Shown: piece after piece, positions 50,974 through 61,419 of the stretch | Layout: each line of letters starts with the position of its first letter | How positions within the stretch are numbered: the stretch's first letter is position 1 | NCBI GenBank assembly: GCA_030041225.1 | Contig: JASHOG010000130.1 | Coordinates: forward strand, 1 to 64,000 | Source of the DNA: Vulcanimicrobiota bacterium | GTDB taxonomy: Bacteria; Vulcanimicrobiota; Vulcanimicrobiia; Vulcanimicrobiales; Vulcanimicrobiaceae | Reading direction: 5' to 3' | Length of the DNA stretch: 64,000 bases | Position numbers and translations under genes: made by a program | The notes under the pieces: generated by a model | Database searches by the model: none | What the model saw: the letters and a program-made list of their open reading frames with translations, nothing else | What the model was told of the DNA's origin: nothing

Positions 50974-52574
50974 TCCTGAGCGTTCCATCCTTCGCTAATG
51001 CCGTTTGGGGTGAAATTCTGAAGTTGCGGGACGTGCACGTAGAGCATCGGCTGATCGTAGAGAAATGCGCCGGGAGCGTCCCGCAGCAAGAGCGTTTCGA
51101 TCTTCGCGTAAGCTCGCTTGCGCACAGCACGGTCGAAGGTCGAGAGCGCAAGATTTTGCGCCGCATCCATCTCCGGCGAACAATAACGTGATGCGTTGTT
51201 GCCGTTGGGTGGGATCATCGAGCACAGCCACTGGGACGAATCGTCAGGGTCGGCACCGGAAAGCCACGGATAGACGGTCATGTCGAACTTCCCTGAAAAC
51301 TGGATCCCGCCGTTCTCCGCCGCAGCATAGAGCGTCGCGAACGCATAGCTCTTCAACTGAACCGCTACACCGACGCGGCGCAGCATCTGCTGTATCTCCT
51401 GAACGAGGTTCTGGTACGCGCTATTGCCTTGGCCATAGACGAGCTGCAGCGAGAGCGGTACCCCGTCCTTCTCGCGCGTGCCGCTTGGGCCGCGAGTCCA
51501 GCCGGCGGCGTCGAGCAGCGCAGCGGCCTTCGCGGGGTCGTACGGTATCGACGGGAGCGCATAGTCGTAGGCCCAGGAGAAGCGAGAGAGATCGGCGTTA
51601 CCGATCTGCGCCGTCCCGAAGGTAATATCGCGCACGATGCTCTTTGCGTCGATCGCATATACGAGCGCGCGTCTCACGTTCACGTCATTGAGCGGCGTCC
51701 GTGTCGTGTTGAACAGGATCGCGGTATACGCCGGGGCCGGCACGCTCAGCCCGACGAGGCGTGGATTCTGGACCAGTCGGTGATAGTTGACGGCCGGCGC
51801 CTCGATCGCGAGATCGAGTTGACCGGCGCTGAGCTCCGTCTCCATCGTGTTCCAATCCGTGACGATGAAGATCGTCAGCTGCGCGATGTGCGGGGCTCCC
51901 CGGAAATAGGTTGGGTTCGCGTCGAGGACGATGCGGTCGCCGCGTTCCCAGCGCGCAAAGCGGAAAGGCCCGGTGCCGACGGGCTGCGAGTTGAACGGCA
52001 CCTGATTGAGATTTGCATAGCCCGAGAGCACATGGGCCGGAATGATCTCGTACGGTGAGTCGCTCTCGCCGAAGAACGTATCGATCATCGGCGGAAAGAC
52101 GCGCCTCATGTGGAGGACGACGGTGTAGGAGTCGGGTGTGTCGATGGAGGCGACTTCGTCGTATCCTCTTCGCGCTGGAACGTTGTTGCGTGCGTTCATC
52201 ACGGCTTGCCAGGAGAACCTGACGTCGCGGCTCGTGAACGCTGCCCCGTCTTGCCACGTGACGCCGCGCCGCAGGTGATAGGTAATCGTCAAGCCGTTCT
52301 TGCTGATGCCGCCGTTCTTCATGGTCGGGACGACGGCCGCGAGATCGGGAACCTCGTTCCCGTGGTTATCGATCGTCACCAGCTTCGAGAAAATGAGGCC
52401 GTCGACAAAACTTTCGACTTGGTTCTGTTCGAGAACCGGATTGAGAGAGTCGATGTCGATGGGAATCCCGATCGTCATCGAGGGGCCGTTCGTCACCGAG
52501 GTAGTCGAGACGATCGTACGGGAACAGGCGGCGCAGCATATCGCCGCCGCGAGTATCAATGCGAGCGCCTTCAT
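50961..52574 (-). CDS. Oligopeptide ABC transporter substrate-binding lipoprotein 2
   Basis: A 537-residue tandem paralogue of the preceding protein: lipobox ICCAAC, NPVLEQNQVESFVDGLIFSK, GVTWQDGAAFTSRDVRFSW and PVGTGPFRFARWERG. I use ATG 52574 (MKALALILAAAICCAAC), one base after the aldehyde dehydrogenase stop, because the longer frame reads into that gene. Its 3' end overlaps the start of paralogue 1 by 13 bases. The two differ in the ligand-contact part, so they may have different ligands. Confidence 0.9.
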   Translation of the reverse strand: MKALALILAAAICCAACSRTIVSTTSVTNGPSMTIGIPIDIDSLNPVLEQNQVESFVDGLIFSKLVTIDNHGNEVPDLAAVVPTMKNGGISKNGLTITYHLRRGVTWQDGAAFTSRDVRFSWQAVMNARNNVPARRGYDEVASIDTPDSYTVVLHMRRVFPPMIDTFFGESDSPYEIIPAHVLSGYANLNQVPFNSQPVGTGPFRFARWERGDRIVLDANPTYFRGAPHIAQLTIFIVTDWNTMETELSAGQLDLAIEAPAVNYHRLVQNPRLVGLSVPAPAYTAILFNTTRTPLNDVNVRRALVYAIDAKSIVRDITFGTAQIGNADLSRFSWAYDYALPSIPYDPAKAAALLDAAGWTRGPSGTREKDGVPLSLQLVYGQGNSAYQNLVQEIQQMLRRVGVAVQLKSYAFATLYAAAENGGIQFSGKFDMTVYPWLSGADPDDSSQWLCSMIPPNGNNASRYCSPEMDAAQNLALSTFDRAVRKRAYAKIETLLLRDAPGAFLYDQPMLYVHVPQLQNFTPNGISEGWNAQEWSI

Positions 52575-52575
52575 T

Positions 52576-54021
52576 CTAGGCGAGGTATTCGCGCAGACCG
52601 TGCACGCCACCCTCGCGCCCGAAACCGGACTCCTTGTAACCGCCGAAGGGCGAGCTCGGATCGAACTTATTGAAGGTGTTGCACCAGACGACGCCCGCGC
52701 GCAGGTGCTGCGCGATCCACATGTTCTTGCTTCCCTCCGCGGTCCAGATGCCGGCGGAGAGACCGTACGGCGTGTTGTTCGCCTTCTCGATTGCCTCGTC
52801 GGGCGTTCGGAAGGTCATGATTGAGAGCACGGGGCCGAAGATCTCCTCGCGCGCGATGCGATGCGAGGGATGGACGTTGGTGAAGAACGAGGCGGGGAAG
52901 AAGAAGCCGCGCGCGGGCAGTTCGCACTCCGCCTGCACGAAGGTTGCGCCCTGCTCGATGCCGCTACGCACGAGCTCGTGAATTTTCTCGAGCTGCACGC
53001 GCGAGTTGATGGCACCGATGTCGGTGTTCTTGTCGAGCGGATCCCCGAGGCGTAGCGTGCGAATGCGGTCGGTGAGGCGTGCGACGAGCTCGTCGTGAAC
53101 GCTCTCCTCGACGAGCAGGCGCGATCCGGCACAGCAGACGTGTCCTTGATTGAAGTAGATACCCTGCACGATGCCTTCGACGGCTTGATCGAGCGGCGCA
53201 TCGGCGAAAATGACGTTCGCGGCTTTACCGCCGAGCTCGAGCGTGATCCGCTTCCCCTTTCCGGAGAGGCGTCGCTGTATGAGCTTGCCCACCTCCGTCG
53301 AGCCGGTGAAAGCGATCTTGTCGATGCCGTCGTTGTCGACCAGCGCCGCGCCGGTGGCGCCGTCGCCGGTGACGATGTTCACAACGCCGGGCGGAAGATC
53401 GGCTTCCTCGATGATCTGTGCTAGTGCGAGCGCCGTGAGCGGCGTTGTCTCGGCGGGCTTGAGCACGACGCTGTTCCCGCACGCCAGCGCAGGCGCGAGC
53501 TTCCACGCTGCCATGAGCAACGGAAAGTTCCATGGCACGATCTGGCCGCAGACGCCGATCGGCGCGGGCGTTTCGCCTGCGCGTAGCGCCCACTCGAGCT
53601 TGTCGGCCCACCCCGCGTGATAGAAGAAGTGCGCGGCCGACTCCGGGATGTCGAAATCACGCGACTCTCGTATCGGCTTGCCGCCGTTCATCGACTCGAG
53701 GACCGCGAGCTCGCGCGAACGCTCCGTGATGGCGCGCGCGATGCGGTAGATGAGCTTCGCGCGGTCGGCCGGTTTCAGCCTGCTCCAACGTTCGAACCCC
53801 TTGCGAGCCGCACGCACCGCACGCTCGACGTCCTCGGCGTCCGCATACGCGACCTGAGCGATCACGCTCTCGTCGGCGGGGTTGATGGTGTCGAAGTAGC
53901 GCTCGCTCTTCGGCGCAGTCCACCCACCGTTGATGAAGAGGCCGTAGCGCTGCCGAATCTTCGGGCGAACGCGCTCCGGCGCCGGCGCATACGTGAATGC
54001 AGTAGTAGCCATGAGCAACAT
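52576..54021 (-). CDS. Aldehyde dehydrogenase
   Basis: A complete 481-residue NAD(P)+-dependent aldehyde dehydrogenase. Catalytic residues: Asn in PWNFPLLMAAWK, Glu in TLELGGKAANVIF, Cys in GHVCCAGSR, and EEIFGPVLS. The glycine motif is FTGSTEVGK. It is coupled to deoC upstream (the deoC stop shares a base with ATG 54021), so acetaldehyde from deoxyribose-5-phosphate is a plausible substrate. A second ATG at 54012 is an alternative. Confidence 0.92.
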   Translation of the reverse strand: MLLMATTAFTYAPAPERVRPKIRQRYGLFINGGWTAPKSERYFDTINPADESVIAQVAYADAEDVERAVRAARKGFERWSRLKPADRAKLIYRIARAITERSRELAVLESMNGGKPIRESRDFDIPESAAHFFYHAGWADKLEWALRAGETPAPIGVCGQIVPWNFPLLMAAWKLAPALACGNSVVLKPAETTPLTALALAQIIEEADLPPGVVNIVTGDGATGAALVDNDGIDKIAFTGSTEVGKLIQRRLSGKGKRITLELGGKAANVIFADAPLDQAVEGIVQGIYFNQGHVCCAGSRLLVEESVHDELVARLTDRIRTLRLGDPLDKNTDIGAINSRVQLEKIHELVRSGIEQGATFVQAECELPARGFFFPASFFTNVHPSHRIAREEIFGPVLSIMTFRTPDEAIEKANNTPYGLSAGIWTAEGSKNMWIAQHLRAGVVWCNTFNKFDPSSPFGGYKESGFGREGGVHGLREYLA

Positions 54022-54949
54022 CAGTCCTTGGGAATGTAGTCGCGGGCGGCGTAGTGGCCGGTCCGCTCTTTTTCAAGCTGCATGAGCAGATCGTCGAGCA
54101 GCAGGCTCGCGCCGATGCGGAAGAGCTCGGGTTGCAGCCACTCGGGTCCGAGCGTTTCGTTCACGATGACGAGGTACGTGAGGGCCTGCTTCGTCGTGCG
54201 AATGCCACCCGCGAGCTTGAGCCCACGCTTCTCGCCCGTGCGGCGATGGAAGTCGCGGATCGCCTCGCACATGACGAGCGCGGTCGCAAAGGTTGCACCG
54301 GTTGGAACTTTGCCGGTTGACGACTTGATGAAATCGGCGCCTGCCTCGAGCGAGATGTCGCTCGCGCGCCGCATCGCTTCATAGCTCCCAAGCTCACCGG
54401 TCTCGAGGATTACTTTCAAATGAATCGGGCCGCAGAGCCTCTTGATCGCGACAATTTCATCGACGACGACGTCCTCATGCCCGGCGAGAAAGGCGCCGCG
54501 ATCGATCACCATGTCGATCTCGTCTGCGCCCGCAGCGATTGCCTGAGCCGTGTCGGCGAGCTTCACGTCCAAGTCGACCAGGCCGCTCGGGAAGGACGTC
54601 GCGACGGAGGCGACCTTCACGCTACTGCCCGCGAGCGCTTCCTTCGCGGTTGCGACGCGATTGGGATAGACGCACACCGCAGCGCAGCTCGGAATGTCGC
54701 TCCAGCCCGGCCGCGGCGTGATGGCTTTTGCGCAGAGCGAGCGGACGCGACCGTCGGAATCTTTGCCTTCGAGCGCGGTGAAGTCGCAGCAGCGAATCGC
54801 GATGTCGATGCCGGCCAGCTTTGCGGACGTCTTGATCGAGCGCTTCGCGAGCTCCGCAGCTCGCGCCTCGAGCATGACCGCGTCGACGTGCACGCGTGGG
54901 CGCGCGAGCGCGGCAATCGCGCCGTTGCGCGACGGAAGCGTTGCCGTGG

Positions 54950-54953
<4 letters not shown>
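54021..54953 (-). CDS. deoC: Deoxyribose-phosphate aldolase
   Basis: DeoC cleaves 2-deoxyribose-5-phosphate to glyceraldehyde-3-phosphate and acetaldehyde. The class I aldolase features are VCVYPNRVATAKEAL, KVASVATSFPSG, DEIDMVIDRGAFLAG, LKVILETGEL, the Schiff-base lysine in ADFIKSSTGKVPTGAT, and GLKLAGGIRTTK. At 310 aa it has an N-terminal extension relative to the E. coli enzyme. ATG 54953 overlaps the hppD stop. Confidence 0.93.
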
Positions 54954-56062
<1,109 letters not shown>

Positions 56063-56115
56063 TTCCTGTGGGCTTGGCGAAGCGTACCAGGCTGCCCTGT
56101 CGAAGGAAGCGCGCC

Positions 56116-57012
56116 ATGCCGAGCTGCGCCCTTACTCCTACCGTCACCTCCGCCTTGACGCAGATCGTCGACTATGCGGGGCTCTTCCCGCCGGCGACGC
56201 TGCCGCTCGAGGAGGCCGCGGCCGAGTACGTACGGCAGCGCAGCGCCCCCTACGCCTGGATGCTCAACAGATTCATCGTGCCCGCGGCACGGATAGAAGC
56301 CCTGGAACGGCTCTTGGAGACGATGCCGGAGCCGGGCGCGCCGCTCCCGCTCACCGTGCTCTTCGACGGCAGAAGCGCCGTGCGGCCGCTGCGACATACA
56401 CTCCCTGAGGCGTGCGAGATCGCGCTGCGCTCGCAGGAGTGCGAAGTTGGCGCCGTGCGCAGTGCAGTTCGCGCGCTTCACAAAGGCCTGGAAGAGCTTG
56501 CTCCAGGCCTGCCCGTCGCGATCGAGCTACCGCGCGGTGTGACGTCGGCGGTTGTCGCCGAGGCGATGGAGGCATACGTCGAGTGCCACTTTGCAGCGAA
56601 GCTGCGCTGCGGCGGCGTCACGGAGGAGGCGACGCCCTCGGTGCGTGAGATCGCCGACTTTCTGCTTACCGCGGTGCACGCCGGCGTTCCGGTGAAGGCG
56701 ACGGCGGGGCTGCACCACCCGATTCGCGCCTTCAATGAAGCCGCGGGGTTTGCGATGCACGGCTTCCTCAACGTGCTCGCCGCCGCAACTTTCGCACCCA
56801 GCTTGGACGGCGCCACAATGCGAGAGATCATCGGAGACCAAGATGCGTCGGCCTTCGCGTTCGACGAACGCGGCTTTTCGTGGCGCGGCCTCGTTGCCGA
56901 CGCTACGCTGCTGGAAGAGACGCGGCACCGGCGCTTTCTCGGCTTTGGAAGTTGCAGTTTCGTGGAGCCGGTAGAAGACTTGATCGCGCTACGCATCCTG
57001 TCGCCTGCGTGA
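56116..57012 (+). CDS. Protein of unknown function next to fumarylacetoacetase
   Basis: I do not recognise a named family. The 298-residue soluble protein has alternating strands and helices suggestive of a TIM-barrel-like fold (TQIVDYAGLFPPATLPLEEA, PVAIELPRGVTSAVVAEAME, AKLRCGGVTEEATPSVREI, VPVKATAGLHHPIRAF). GAAGGA precedes ATG 56116. It is coupled to fumarylacetoacetase (GTGA overlap), so it may take part in homogentisate degradation or its control. Its ligands cannot be read. Confidence 0.65.
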   Translation: MPSCALTPTVTSALTQIVDYAGLFPPATLPLEEAAAEYVRQRSAPYAWMLNRFIVPAARIEALERLLETMPEPGAPLPLTVLFDGRSAVRPLRHTLPEACEIALRSQECEVGAVRSAVRALHKGLEELAPGLPVAIELPRGVTSAVVAEAMEAYVECHFAAKLRCGGVTEEATPSVREIADFLLTAVHAGVPVKATAGLHHPIRAFNEAAGFAMHGFLNVLAAATFAPSLDGATMREIIGDQDASAFAFDERGFSWRGLVADATLLEETRHRRFLGFGSCSFVEPVEDLIALRILSPA

Positions 57013-58202
57013 ACGACTTCCCGATCGAGAACCTCCCGTACGGCGCGTTCGAACGCGACGGCGACGTGCATCTCGGTGTTGCAATCGGGGAGCGCATCTT
57101 CGATCTTCACGCCGCGGCGCGTGCAAGGCTCTTCGACGGCGTCTGCGATCCGGGAGTGCTCCAAGCATCGGTGCTCAATCCTCTGCTGGAAAAGGGGAGA
57201 GAGGTCTGGCACGGGCTGCGCTCTCGCCTCCAAGCACTGCTGAGCGACGAGCAAGAAGCGGGGCTCTACGTCGATGGCGGTGACGCGAGCATGCGGCTAC
57301 CGGTAGCGATCGGCGACTACGTCGATTTTTATTCGTCCGAGAATCATGCTGCGAATCTCGGGCGCATCTTTCGGCCGAACAGCGAGCCGCTCTTACCGAA
57401 CTGGAAATGGATGCCGATCGGCTACCACGGTCGCAGCGGGACGATCGTGATCGACGGTACACGGGTCGTACGCCCGAACGGGCAGCGTAAGCCTTCGGAG
57501 GCGTCCACTCCCGTCTTCGGACCGAGCACGATGCTCGATATCGAGCTCGAGATCGGCTTTATCACGGGAGCGCAGAGTATCTTCGGCCTCGTGCTCGTCA
57601 ACGACTGGAGCGCACGCGACATCCAGGCGTGGGAGTACCAGCCGCTCGGGCCATTTCTCAGCAAATCGTTTGCGACGACGATCTCGCCGTGGGTGGTTAC
57701 GATGGAGGCGCTGCAACCGTTCCGTATCGCGCCGTCGCAGCAGGCGCCTTCGCCACTCGACTACCTTCGTATCCCGGACGACGCGAGCTACGACATCAAG
57801 CTCTCGGTCGAGCTGCAGAGTGCGAGGATGCGCGAGCGTGGCGTCGCGCCCGTCACGATCTCGCGAACGAACGCGCGAGAGCTCTACTGGACGTTCGAGC
57901 AGCAGCTCGCGCATGCGCGCAGTAATGGTGCGACGATTCGCCCTGGCGATCTCTTTGCGTCGGGGACGATTTCAGGTAGCGATCCCTCGAGCTACGGCAG
58001 CTTGATCGAGCTGACGTGGCGCGGAACCAAACCGCTTGCGCTTCCGGGCGGCGAGCGGCGCGAGTTCTTAGAAGACGGTGACGAGGTGACCCTGCGTGGA
58101 TGGTGCGAGCGCGACGGCTTACGCTTGGGCTTCGGCAGCTGCCGCGGCCGCATCGTCCCGCGCGATCAGGTTGCTGCAGGGACCTCGAGCCACGATCGAT
58201 AG
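57009..58202 (+). CDS. fahA: Fumarylacetoacetase
   Basis: It hydrolyses fumarylacetoacetate, the last step of homogentisate breakdown. The 397-residue protein keeps the metal and catalytic residues: DYVDFYSSENHAANLG, WMPIGYHGRSG, MLDIELEIGF (Glu-x-Glu), NDWSARDIQAWEY and SKSFATTISPWVV. Between ITGA and IFGLVLV, near 57566-57578, about 16 residues (the GN-LG-PI loop) present in other members are absent in frame. It starts at GTG 57009, overlapping the previous stop, and its 3' end overlaps the convergent dioxygenase gene by 37 bases. Confidence 0.9.
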   Translation: MNDFPIENLPYGAFERDGDVHLGVAIGERIFDLHAAARARLFDGVCDPGVLQASVLNPLLEKGREVWHGLRSRLQALLSDEQEAGLYVDGGDASMRLPVAIGDYVDFYSSENHAANLGRIFRPNSEPLLPNWKWMPIGYHGRSGTIVIDGTRVVRPNGQRKPSEASTPVFGPSTMLDIELEIGFITGAQSIFGLVLVNDWSARDIQAWEYQPLGPFLSKSFATTISPWVVTMEALQPFRIAPSQQAPSPLDYLRIPDDASYDIKLSVELQSARMRERGVAPVTISRTNARELYWTFEQQLAHARSNGATIRPGDLFASGTISGSDPSSYGSLIELTWRGTKPLALPGGERREFLEDGDEVTLRGWCERDGLRLGFGSCRGRIVPRDQVAAGTSSHDR

Positions 58203-59332
58203 TAGTTCTCGTCTTCGACGTCGCTTGCCGCTCTCGCGATGTGCAACGGTGCGAACGTGTCGACCATCACCGCGATCTCGTCGGTCGATTTCTTCCCGAG
58301 TGATTGCTCGACCGCGCCGGGCTGCGGGCCGTGCGGTGCGCCGGCTGTGTGCAGCGTGATCGAGCCCTCCTCGACGCCGCGGCGGCTCATGAAGTTGCCG
58401 CTCACGTAGTAGAGCACTTCATCGCAATCGACGCTCGAGTGATTGTACGGCACTGGAATCGCGAGCGGGTGATAATCGAAGAGCCGGGGCACGAAAGCGC
58501 AAAAGGCGGCACCCGGTGCTTCGAAGGTCGCGTGCGCGGGCGGCGGTTGATGGAGCTTGCCGGTGATCGGCGCGAACTCGTCGAGGTTGAAGGCGTAAGG
58601 GTAGCAGTAGCCGTCCCAGCCGACGATGTCGCAAGGATGGTGCGCGACGGTGTAGATGGCGTTGCGCTCCTTGCCGGAGACGCGAATCTCGAAATTCCCT
58701 TCCTTGTCGATCGGCGCTTGGAGCACCGGCGCGCGAAAGTCGCGCTCGTAGTAGGGTGCGTGCTCGGCGAGCTGGCCGAACTCGTTGCGAAACTTGCGCG
58801 GAACCTGCACGGGCCCGCCCGTCTCGTAGACGAGCATTCGTGTCTTCTCGGCTGGGTGCACGCGATACGTCGTGCCGACCGGAATGACGAGATAGTCGTG
58901 CTCGCGATAGGCAAGATTGCCGAGCGGCGTCTCCAGCATGCCGCTGCCGTGGTGGACGAAGAGCAGCTCGTCGCCGCGTACGTTGCGGTAGAAGTAGGAC
59001 ATCGGCTCGCTGAACTCGGCGACAGCGATCGTGACGTCATGATTGCCGAGCACGGGGACGCGCGAGGCGATCGCGTCACCCGACGTCGCAATGCGCGCGG
59101 TCTTGAAATGCCGGTTGCGCAGCGGCTCGTTCGGCGAGAACGACACCTCTGGGCGATTCCACGGTTGTACGTCAATCGTCGCGGTCGGTGGGCGCAGGTG
59201 ATAGAGGAGCGAGTAGACGCTCTCAAAGCCTTGCGTCGAGAGCAGTTCCTCCGCGTAGAGGGCGCCGTCGGGGCGGCGAAACTGAATGTGGCGTTTGGCC
59301 GGAAGCTCTCCGGCGCGCATGTACGTTGGCAC
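58166..59332 (-). CDS. hmgA: Homogentisate 1,2-dioxygenase
   Basis: It opens the ring of homogentisate. The 388-residue cupin-type protein has the Fe(II) ligands in PYNHSSVDCDEVLYYVSG (His and Glu) and HTAGAPHGPQPG (His), and RGDELLFVHHGSG in the first cupin half. It lies opposite fumarylacetoacetase, converging with it. With hppD at 54950 the window thus covers three enzymes of tyrosine degradation; no maleylacetoacetate isomerase is seen. Confidence 0.92.
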   Translation of the reverse strand: MPTYMRAGELPAKRHIQFRRPDGALYAEELLSTQGFESVYSLLYHLRPPTATIDVQPWNRPEVSFSPNEPLRNRHFKTARIATSGDAIASRVPVLGNHDVTIAVAEFSEPMSYFYRNVRGDELLFVHHGSGMLETPLGNLAYREHDYLVIPVGTTYRVHPAEKTRMLVYETGGPVQVPRKFRNEFGQLAEHAPYYERDFRAPVLQAPIDKEGNFEIRVSGKERNAIYTVAHHPCDIVGWDGYCYPYAFNLDEFAPITGKLHQPPPAHATFEAPGAAFCAFVPRLFDYHPLAIPVPYNHSSVDCDEVLYYVSGNFMSRRGVEEGSITLHTAGAPHGPQPGAVEQSLGKKSTDEIAVMVDTFAPLHIARAASDVEDENYYRSWLEVPAAT

Positions 59333-59336
59333 GACG

Positions 59337-59825
59337 TTAGTATTTCACGCCGTAACGGCCGACAATCCTCGCGCTCGCCAGCACGTGACCTCGCATTCGA
59401 TCGAGAAGCGATGCACCGTCGAGCGGACTCGCAGCATGCACCGTTGCAACATCGAGCGCGTAGAGCGTGAAGACGTAATGATGAGCGGGCCCGAGGGGCG
59501 GACAAGGCCCGCCGTAGGTTTGCTCACCGAAAGAGTTCATACCGAGCTCGCGCGTGGGAAGCATCACGCCCGCGGGCAGGTGCCTCGTGGAGGGCGGCAG
59601 GTCGTAGACAATCCAGTGGAAGAACCCCGCACCCGCTCGCGCATCGGGGTCGAAGAGCGTCAGCGCAAGCGAGCGGGTTCCGGCGGGAACCGCGCCCCAA
59701 TGGAGCTCCGGGGAGCGATCGCCGCCGGGGCACCGCGCGGCGCCGTGCGCAGTCCAGCCCGGCATCGAGGCTCCCTCATTAAAGGAGAGGCTGAAGAGCT
59801 GAAGGGCGAGTAGAGCGACCACCAT
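59337..59825 (-). CDS. PEBP-family (YbhB/YbcL-like) protein
   Basis: A 162-residue phosphatidylethanolamine-binding-protein homologue with a hydrophobic N-terminal segment. The family motifs are ALTLFDPDARAGAGFFHWIVYDLPP, GMNSFGEQTYGGPCPPLGPAHHYVFTLYALD (given as segments) and LDRMRGHVLASARIVGRYG. The role is unknown, often linked to metabolite or kinase regulation. It lies four bases upstream of the dioxygenase gene on the same strand. Confidence 0.88.
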   Translation of the reverse strand: MVVALLALQLFSLSFNEGASMPGWTAHGAARCPGGDRSPELHWGAVPAGTRSLALTLFDPDARAGAGFFHWIVYDLPPSTRHLPAGVMLPTRELGMNSFGEQTYGGPCPPLGPAHHYVFTLYALDVATVHAASPLDGASLLDRMRGHVLASARIVGRYGVKY

Positions 59826-59850
59826 GGAGGAGTGCTTCGCCTCGGCGCCG

Positions 59851-59859
59851 TGGTATCAT
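59851..59859 (+). promoter_or_regulatory. Extended -10 promoter of the SRP RNA
   Basis: TGGTATCAT, an extended -10 element, lies about seven bases before the first structured bases of the SRP RNA. No good -35 is visible. Confidence 0.5.
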
Positions 59860-59865
59860 GGGACG

Positions 59866-59985
59866 CCATGACGGGGGTTGGGCTTCACGCGGCGTAAACT
59901 CGTGAACCCCGCCAGGACCGGAAGGGAGCAACGGTAAGCGAGCCCTTACGGGTGCCGTGAACCACCTGACCCTCGCCGTGGTCTG
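59866..59985 (+). ncRNA. ffs: Signal recognition particle RNA, small bacterial type
   Basis: The conserved Ffh-binding domain is present: CCAGGACCGGAAGGGAGCAA followed by CGGTAAGCG and a complementary descending strand. The outer strands GCCATGACGGGGG and CCCTCGCCGTGG close the molecule. The RNA guides membrane-protein targeting with Ffh and FtsY. Ends are approximate. It is followed directly by a DUF4446 gene rather than by dnaX. Confidence 0.85.
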
Positions 59986-59994
59986 TCTTTTCTC

Positions 59995-60504
59995 ATGAAC
60001 CAAGTGCTTCCGCCGACGCAGCTCCTCATCTGGATACTGGCCGCTTCACTCGTGATCGCGGCGGTCGTGGTGTTGGTCTACCACGCTCTTGTCGCAAGCC
60101 CGGCGCTGCAGCGAGTGCGCTCCTTGCTCGAGCTCCACGATGGGCTGCTCGCCGGTGAGGGTGCCGGATCAGCGGCAGCATGGTTCGAGCGGCTCGACCG
60201 CTCGCGAGTGGAGCTGGCGCAGGAGCTGGAAAGGGTCACCCGGAGGACGAGCGAACTCGAAACGCTGTCTCGTACCGACCTCTCGCGGGTCGGCTTCGTG
60301 CGGTACGACGCCTTCGACGATACAGGATCGGAGCTCTCGTACGCACTAGCGCTTCTGAATCGCGACGGCGACGGTATCGTTCTCACCAGCATCTACTCGC
60401 GCACCGATACGCGCACGTACGGGAAGGCGGTGAAGCAGTTCGTGACGGCGACGGCAGCCTCGGCAGAGGAGGTTCGAGCGATCGACATGGCGCGGCAATC
60501 GTGA
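59995..60504 (+). CDS. DUF4446-family membrane protein
   Basis: A 169-residue protein with one N-terminal membrane segment (IWILAASLVIAAVVVLVYHAL), a coiled-coil stretch and the DUF4446 domain: SRVGFVRYDAFDDTGSELSYALALLNRDGDGIVLTSIYSRTDTR (seen as SRVGFVRYDAFDDTGSELSY and GIVLTSIYSRTDTRTYGK). Function unknown. Its stop overlaps the GTG of the M23 peptidase gene. Confidence 0.8.
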   Translation: MNQVLPPTQLLIWILAASLVIAAVVVLVYHALVASPALQRVRSLLELHDGLLAGEGAGSAAAWFERLDRSRVELAQELERVTRRTSELETLSRTDLSRVGFVRYDAFDDTGSELSYALALLNRDGDGIVLTSIYSRTDTRTYGKAVKQFVTATAASAEEVRAIDMARQS

Positions 60505-61400
60505 GCGACGATCGCTACTACGTCAAGATCGTGCCGCACAAGGGCGACGTGATCCATCGCCTCGTCATTCGCAAGCGACACGTAGCCGTCGCGGTGGCGC
60601 TTCTCGGCATCTGCATCCTTGCGGCAAGCGCCTTCGCCGGCGTCGAGATCGCGAGGGCTGGGCAAGAACGGGCGGCAATCGTGCGCATCACGAGCCAGAC
60701 CGAGGCGCTGAACCGGCGCCTGCAGAGCGTGCAGCGCGAAGACCAAGAGATTGGGCGCCTCATCGGCGCTCCGGCGACCGCGAAACCCGCAACGCCCGCG
60801 ACGCAGCGGCCCCACAAGCTTTCGTGGACCGGGCCCCCGAACTTACGCGTACTGGAGGCGCACGTTGCGACGTTGACGTCGGCCTCAACCGCGCTGCTCG
60901 ACCAGGCGCGGCGCGAACGCGAGCTCGTTCTGCACGTTCTGAACCTGCGCCATATTCGCGAACTGACGCAAGAGCGGCTCCTCGCCTTCATACCCTCGAT
61001 CGATCCCGTCGCTGGTGCCGAGGTCGTCGGCTGCTTCTGCTGGCGTACCTGGCCGGACGTGGAGTTTCACGAAGGCGTCGATCTCGGCGCGAACTACGGT
61101 GATGAAGTGCGCGCGGCGGCGGCCGGGACGATTGCGGGGGCCGGCTGGGAGGGCGGCTACGGCCTCAAGATCGACATCGATCACGGTAACGGCTATCACA
61201 CGTGGTACGCGCATCTCTCGCGCATCGACGTGCGCGTCGGCCAGCGCGTCTATAAAGGAGAGGAAATCGCCGCGGTCGGCGCGACCGGGTTTGCGACGGG
61301 GCCGCACCTGCACTACCAGGTGATGCTCAACGGTCGCCCGATCGACCCCGCACCATATCTGCACGGCGTGCCGTCGTCGGTGCTCGCGAGCCTGCACTAG
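60501..61400 (+). CDS. M23 family metallopeptidase (murein hydrolase-like)
   Basis: A 299-residue bitopic protein: a short cytoplasmic N-terminus, one membrane segment (VAVAVALLGICILAASAFA), a coiled coil, and a LytM/M23 domain. The zinc site is intact: HEGVDLGANYGDEV (HxxxD), GNGYHTWYAHLS and GPHLHYQVMLNG (HxH). It should cleave peptidoglycan cross-links in the periplasm. It starts at GTG 60501 overlapping the previous stop. Confidence 0.9.
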   Translation: MSDDRYYVKIVPHKGDVIHRLVIRKRHVAVAVALLGICILAASAFAGVEIARAGQERAAIVRITSQTEALNRRLQSVQREDQEIGRLIGAPATAKPATPATQRPHKLSWTGPPNLRVLEAHVATLTSASTALLDQARRERELVLHVLNLRHIRELTQERLLAFIPSIDPVAGAEVVGCFCWRTWPDVEFHEGVDLGANYGDEVRAAAAGTIAGAGWEGGYGLKIDIDHGNGYHTWYAHLSRIDVRVGQRVYKGEEIAAVGATGFATGPHLHYQVMLNGRPIDPAPYLHGVPSSVLASLH

Positions 61401-61419
61401 AGTTCCTCAGGGCTCTCCG

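Noticed and set aside
58304-59470. 388-residue frame on the plus strand
   Set aside because: Antisense of homogentisate dioxygenase, which has all iron ligands on the other strand.
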